Shown: positions 47,138 to 49,504 of the stretch, one piece after another
Layout of the letters: each line of letters opens with the position of its first letter
Numbering within the stretch: position 1 is the first letter of the stretch
DNA from: Verrucomicrobiales bacterium
GTDB lineage: Bacteria; Verrucomicrobiota; Verrucomicrobiia; Limisphaerales; JAYPXF01
Length of the DNA: 49,504 nucleotides
Direction of reading: 5' to 3'
Assembly: GCA_002715965.1 (NCBI GenBank)
Contig: PBAL01000021.1
Location: 1 to 49,504, forward strand
The notes under the pieces: generated by a model
Databases searched by the model: none
Seen by the model: only the letters and a program-made list of their open reading frames with translations
What the model was told of the DNA's origin: nothing
Position numbers and translations under genes: made by a program

Positions 47138-48820
47138 ATGCGAACCCCGGCCATTGTCCTTGCAGTCCTCGCGACATTCGCAGCCAACTGTCCGGCCGCG
47201 AACCCGATCCCCGTCGCCCATCGCGGGCTATTGCGTCATGCGCCCGAAAACACCCTGCCGGCGTTTGCCGCGTGTCTGGAGTTGGGCATGGGTTTCGAAC
47301 TCGATATCCGTACATCAAAGGACGGACATCTGATCGTCATTCACGACGACAATATCAAGCGAACGACCGACGGTCCCAATCGTTCGGTGCGCGACCTAAC
47401 GTTGGCAGAATTGAAGAAACTCGACGCGGGGAGTTGGTTTGATGAAACGTTTGCCGGTGAACGGATTCCCACCTTGGAGGAAACGTTCGCACTGGTCTGT
47501 CAGCGCAAGCGTGGTGAGACCATCCTCGCCCTGAATGTGAAGCATCTTACGCCGGCGGGCGAAGCGAAGCTGGTCGCCCTGGTCGAAAAGTATCAACTGC
47601 TCGACGAATCGTTTGCCTTCGATCAAAGCGACGAAATGAGCCGTCGGCTCAAGCAGTTGAATCCGAACTTCCGCATCGGCCGCAATGTTCGCCGGAACGA
47701 GATCGAGGCCACGCTCAAGGAAGGGCTGATCGATTCCTTCCTGCTGTCGTCAACCCCGACCGCGAAGGAGACAGCAATGCTCCATCTCAAGGGCAAACAG
47801 GTCCTTTACAACTACGCGGGGGCTGGCCCCTCACGTCGCGTTCACGAGAATTGGAAACGCGCGGCAGCTGCCGGCATCGACGGACTCATGACCGATTACC
47901 CTTTGGAGTGCCGCGCGGTGTGCAGGGAAGCCTTCCCTCCGTCCCTCGACCCGCGCGGGGTCTGGGTGGAGACGCCGTGGGGAAAACCCGTGATCGACCG
48001 GGGAGCAACCGGATCATGGGACGCCGCGGCCGTTGACAATCCCTACCTTCACCTCGAAGCGGGCGAGCTGTTTTGTTTCTTTGAAGCCCAGGACAAGCCC
48101 TTCGCCCAAGACGGACGCGAGGCGTTTGGCATCGCGACCTCCACGGACGGCCTTCACTGGAAGAAGAACACGGGCAATCCAATCCTCACGACGGGCCAGT
48201 CGGGTTCATGGGATCAGACGGTCGCCAAGCTGCCCGCCGGCGTCATCAAGCGGGGTGGCGTTTACCATCTTTTCTATTCCGGAAAAAACCCGCACACGAA
48301 ACAGATTGGTCTGGCCACGGCCCGTCACCTGGGAGGGCCGTGGACGAAGAGTCCGCGCAACCCGATCCTGAAAAGTCGTCCGCAGAGCTGGGACCGATTC
48401 CTCTCCACGCATCCCACCTCCGTGTTCGAGATCGGCGGTCGATATCACCTGCTGTTTCGAGGCATGAAACAGATCTACACAGCCCAAGGCCTGGGACTTG
48501 CCACCAGCACGGATCTGCTGAATTGGAATCGGGCACCGGACCTCCCGGTGATCGCGACCGATGAAGAAATCGCTTCCCTCTCCGTGACCCGAACCGGAGG
48601 AAAATTTATCGCCATCTCGCAACCCAAGGACCTGAGCAAGCGCCGCTACTGGCATTCGGACAATCTTCGTCAGTGGCGGAAAGGTTCGCCCGTCAATTTT
48701 CGCGCGTCCATAGCGGCCGAAACCTTGTCGAACCCAATCTACTTCAACGGCCGGTGGATCGTACTCTACGAGCAGAAAGACCGGATCTATCGCGCGGTGC
48801 TGCAACCTCCCAGCCAATAA
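47138..48820 (+). CDS. Glycerophosphodiesterase (GDPD) fused to a glycosidase-like propeller
   Basis: A 560-residue exported protein; the ATG at 47138 gives MRTPAIVLAVLATFAANCPA as signal. A TTG at 47126 overlaps the previous stop. Residues 23-265 form a GDPD domain with every expected active-site residue: AHRG (H28, R29), PENT (E37), ELD (E54, D56) and IHDD (H69), and the closing GLMTDYPLE. From about 272 a five-bladed propeller follows (GSWDAAAVDNPYLHLEAGEL, GIATSTDGLHWKKNTGNPIL, GLGLATSTDLLNWNRAPDLP), like GH43/GH130-type proteins. The combination implies one enzyme that meets both a phosphodiester and a glycan. It is followed 34 bases later by a metallophosphoesterase gene. Confidence 0.92.
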   Translation: MRTPAIVLAVLATFAANCPAANPIPVAHRGLLRHAPENTLPAFAACLELGMGFELDIRTSKDGHLIVIHDDNIKRTTDGPNRSVRDLTLAELKKLDAGSWFDETFAGERIPTLEETFALVCQRKRGETILALNVKHLTPAGEAKLVALVEKYQLLDESFAFDQSDEMSRRLKQLNPNFRIGRNVRRNEIEATLKEGLIDSFLLSSTPTAKETAMLHLKGKQVLYNYAGAGPSRRVHENWKRAAAAGIDGLMTDYPLECRAVCREAFPPSLDPRGVWVETPWGKPVIDRGATGSWDAAAVDNPYLHLEAGELFCFFEAQDKPFAQDGREAFGIATSTDGLHWKKNTGNPILTTGQSGSWDQTVAKLPAGVIKRGGVYHLFYSGKNPHTKQIGLATARHLGGPWTKSPRNPILKSRPQSWDRFLSTHPTSVFEIGGRYHLLFRGMKQIYTAQGLGLATSTDLLNWNRAPDLPVIATDEEIASLSVTRTGGKFIAISQPKDLSKRRYWHSDNLRQWRKGSPVNFRASIAAETLSNPIYFNGRWIVLYEQKDRIYRAVLQPPSQ

Positions 48821-48854
48821 TCGACACACTATCCGATTCGAGTAACCTCGCCCC

Positions 48855-49504
48855 ATGCCCGTACACATCCACCCCATATCTCGGCGCAAGTTCCTTGCGG
48901 GAACGATCGCGTCCATGGCTCTGGCCCAATCAAAGCTGCCTGGTGCCGAAACCCAAGCGAGCCCCGACTTGTGGGCTTTGTTCTCCGACACGCACCTGTT
49001 GTCGGCGGAATCAATCCGCAAGCACTACAGCTCACAGAAAGCGACCCGGGAAAAGCGATCGGTAACCGTGTCGCAGAACTTTGATCGCTTCGCCACCCAG
49101 ATCAACGCCCTGCCGAAGAAACCGGCGGGGTTGCTCCTCAACGGCGACTGCGTCCACGTGGGCGGCAAGCAGGAACATGAACAGCTCGCCGAGAAGTTCG
49201 CGTTGTTCAAAGACACCCCGATCCACGTCACGATGGGCAATCACGATCATCGCGATGACTTTCGCAAGGCGTTTCAGAAGCGGAAGGACAAGGTGCTGAT
49301 GGAGAACCGTCATGTGTCGCTGGTGAAATCCCGGCACGCGAATTTCGTGTTGCTGGATTCGCTCACGATGGACGCGCCGGAAAAACCGGTGAAAGGACCG
49401 GGCCGGTTGGGTCGCGAGCAGATGGCATGGTTCGAATCAGTCGTCGATGCCGAATCCGACAAACCGATGATCGTGATGTTTCACCACAACATCGATCCCA
49501 GCGA
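48855..49504 (+). CDS. Tat-exported metallophosphoesterase (3' end outside the window)
   Basis: The first 216 codons of a calcineurin-type phosphoesterase that runs off the right edge. The ATG at 48855 gives MPVHIHPISRRKFLAGTIAS, a Tat-type signal. Motifs visible in order are FSDTHLL, LLNGDCVHVG, TMGNHDHRDD and MFHHNID, which complete motifs I to IV; the last GHxH motif must lie beyond the edge. It follows the GDPD-propeller gene by 34 bases on the same strand. Its metal site is canonical, so it is probably active on phosphomonoesters or phosphodiesters released by its neighbours. Confidence 0.9.
   Translation, partial: MPVHIHPISRRKFLAGTIASMALAQSKLPGAETQASPDLWALFSDTHLLSAESIRKHYSSQKATREKRSVTVSQNFDRFATQINALPKKPAGLLLNGDCVHVGGKQEHEQLAEKFALFKDTPIHVTMGNHDHRDDFRKAFQKRKDKVLMENRHVSLVKSRHANFVLLDSLTMDAPEKPVKGPGRLGREQMAWFESVVDAESDKPMIVMFHHNIDPS

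Overview
The window looks like a chromosomal segment of a Verrucomicrobiota or Planctomycetota bacterium; the sequence alone does not decide which. The reasons are: three modules built from the DUF1549/DUF1553, DUF1587/DUF1592/DUF1588/DUF1585, DUF1552 and DUF1501 families, which are expanded almost only in these phyla; two formylglycine-type sulfatases; a PPC-domain surface protein; a DUF1080 protein; a DUF255 protein; and a very high share of exported proteins at fairly high GC. At least eight proteins carry twin-arginine (Tat-like) N-termini. I see no rRNA, tRNA or CRISPR.

Layout. (1) 1-460: a scar made of the C-terminus of an IS256-family transposase next to a fragment that resembles a TonB-dependent receptor. 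(2) 531-8205, + strand: a coupled DUF1552/DUF1592 pair, then a DUF1549/DUF1553 haem protein and its DUF1501 partner. (3) 8259-13457, - strand: PPC-domain protein, DUF1080 protein (translationally coupled to it), Hsp20 with a clear terminator hairpin, and a HAD hydrolase. (4) 13582-19775, + strand: DUF255 thioredoxin-like lipoprotein, PQQ-type propeller protein, LysR regulator, sulfatase. (5) 19965-23881, + strand: a second DUF1552/DUF1592 pair, separated by a palindromic REP-like repeat and the first codons of a REP-associated (Y1) transposase that read in frame into the DUF1592 gene. A sulfatase on the - strand follows. (6) 25643 to the right end: a long, mixed-strand block of secreted enzymes. 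It holds six beta-propeller glycosidase- or sialidase-like modules, a GHL10-like glycosidase, a pectate-lyase-like beta-helix, an SGNH esterase fusion, an alpha/beta hydrolase, three calcineurin-type metallophosphoesterases, two glycerophosphodiesterase-like proteins (one fused to a propeller), a PhoD-type phosphatase and a DUF3500 protein. A truncated, orphan Panacea (DUF4065) domain gene also sits here.

How the genes may work together. Regions 2-5 resemble the large sulfated-polysaccharide and c-type-cytochrome repertoires of these phyla. Region 6 combines phosphodiester and phosphomonoester cleaving enzymes with glycosidases, which suggests (as inference) a locus for taking apart a phosphate-containing glycan such as a teichoic-acid-like or phosphoglycan polymer. 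No TonB/SusD-type importer and no complete sulfatase-maturation gene is visible, so uptake and maturation would be encoded elsewhere.
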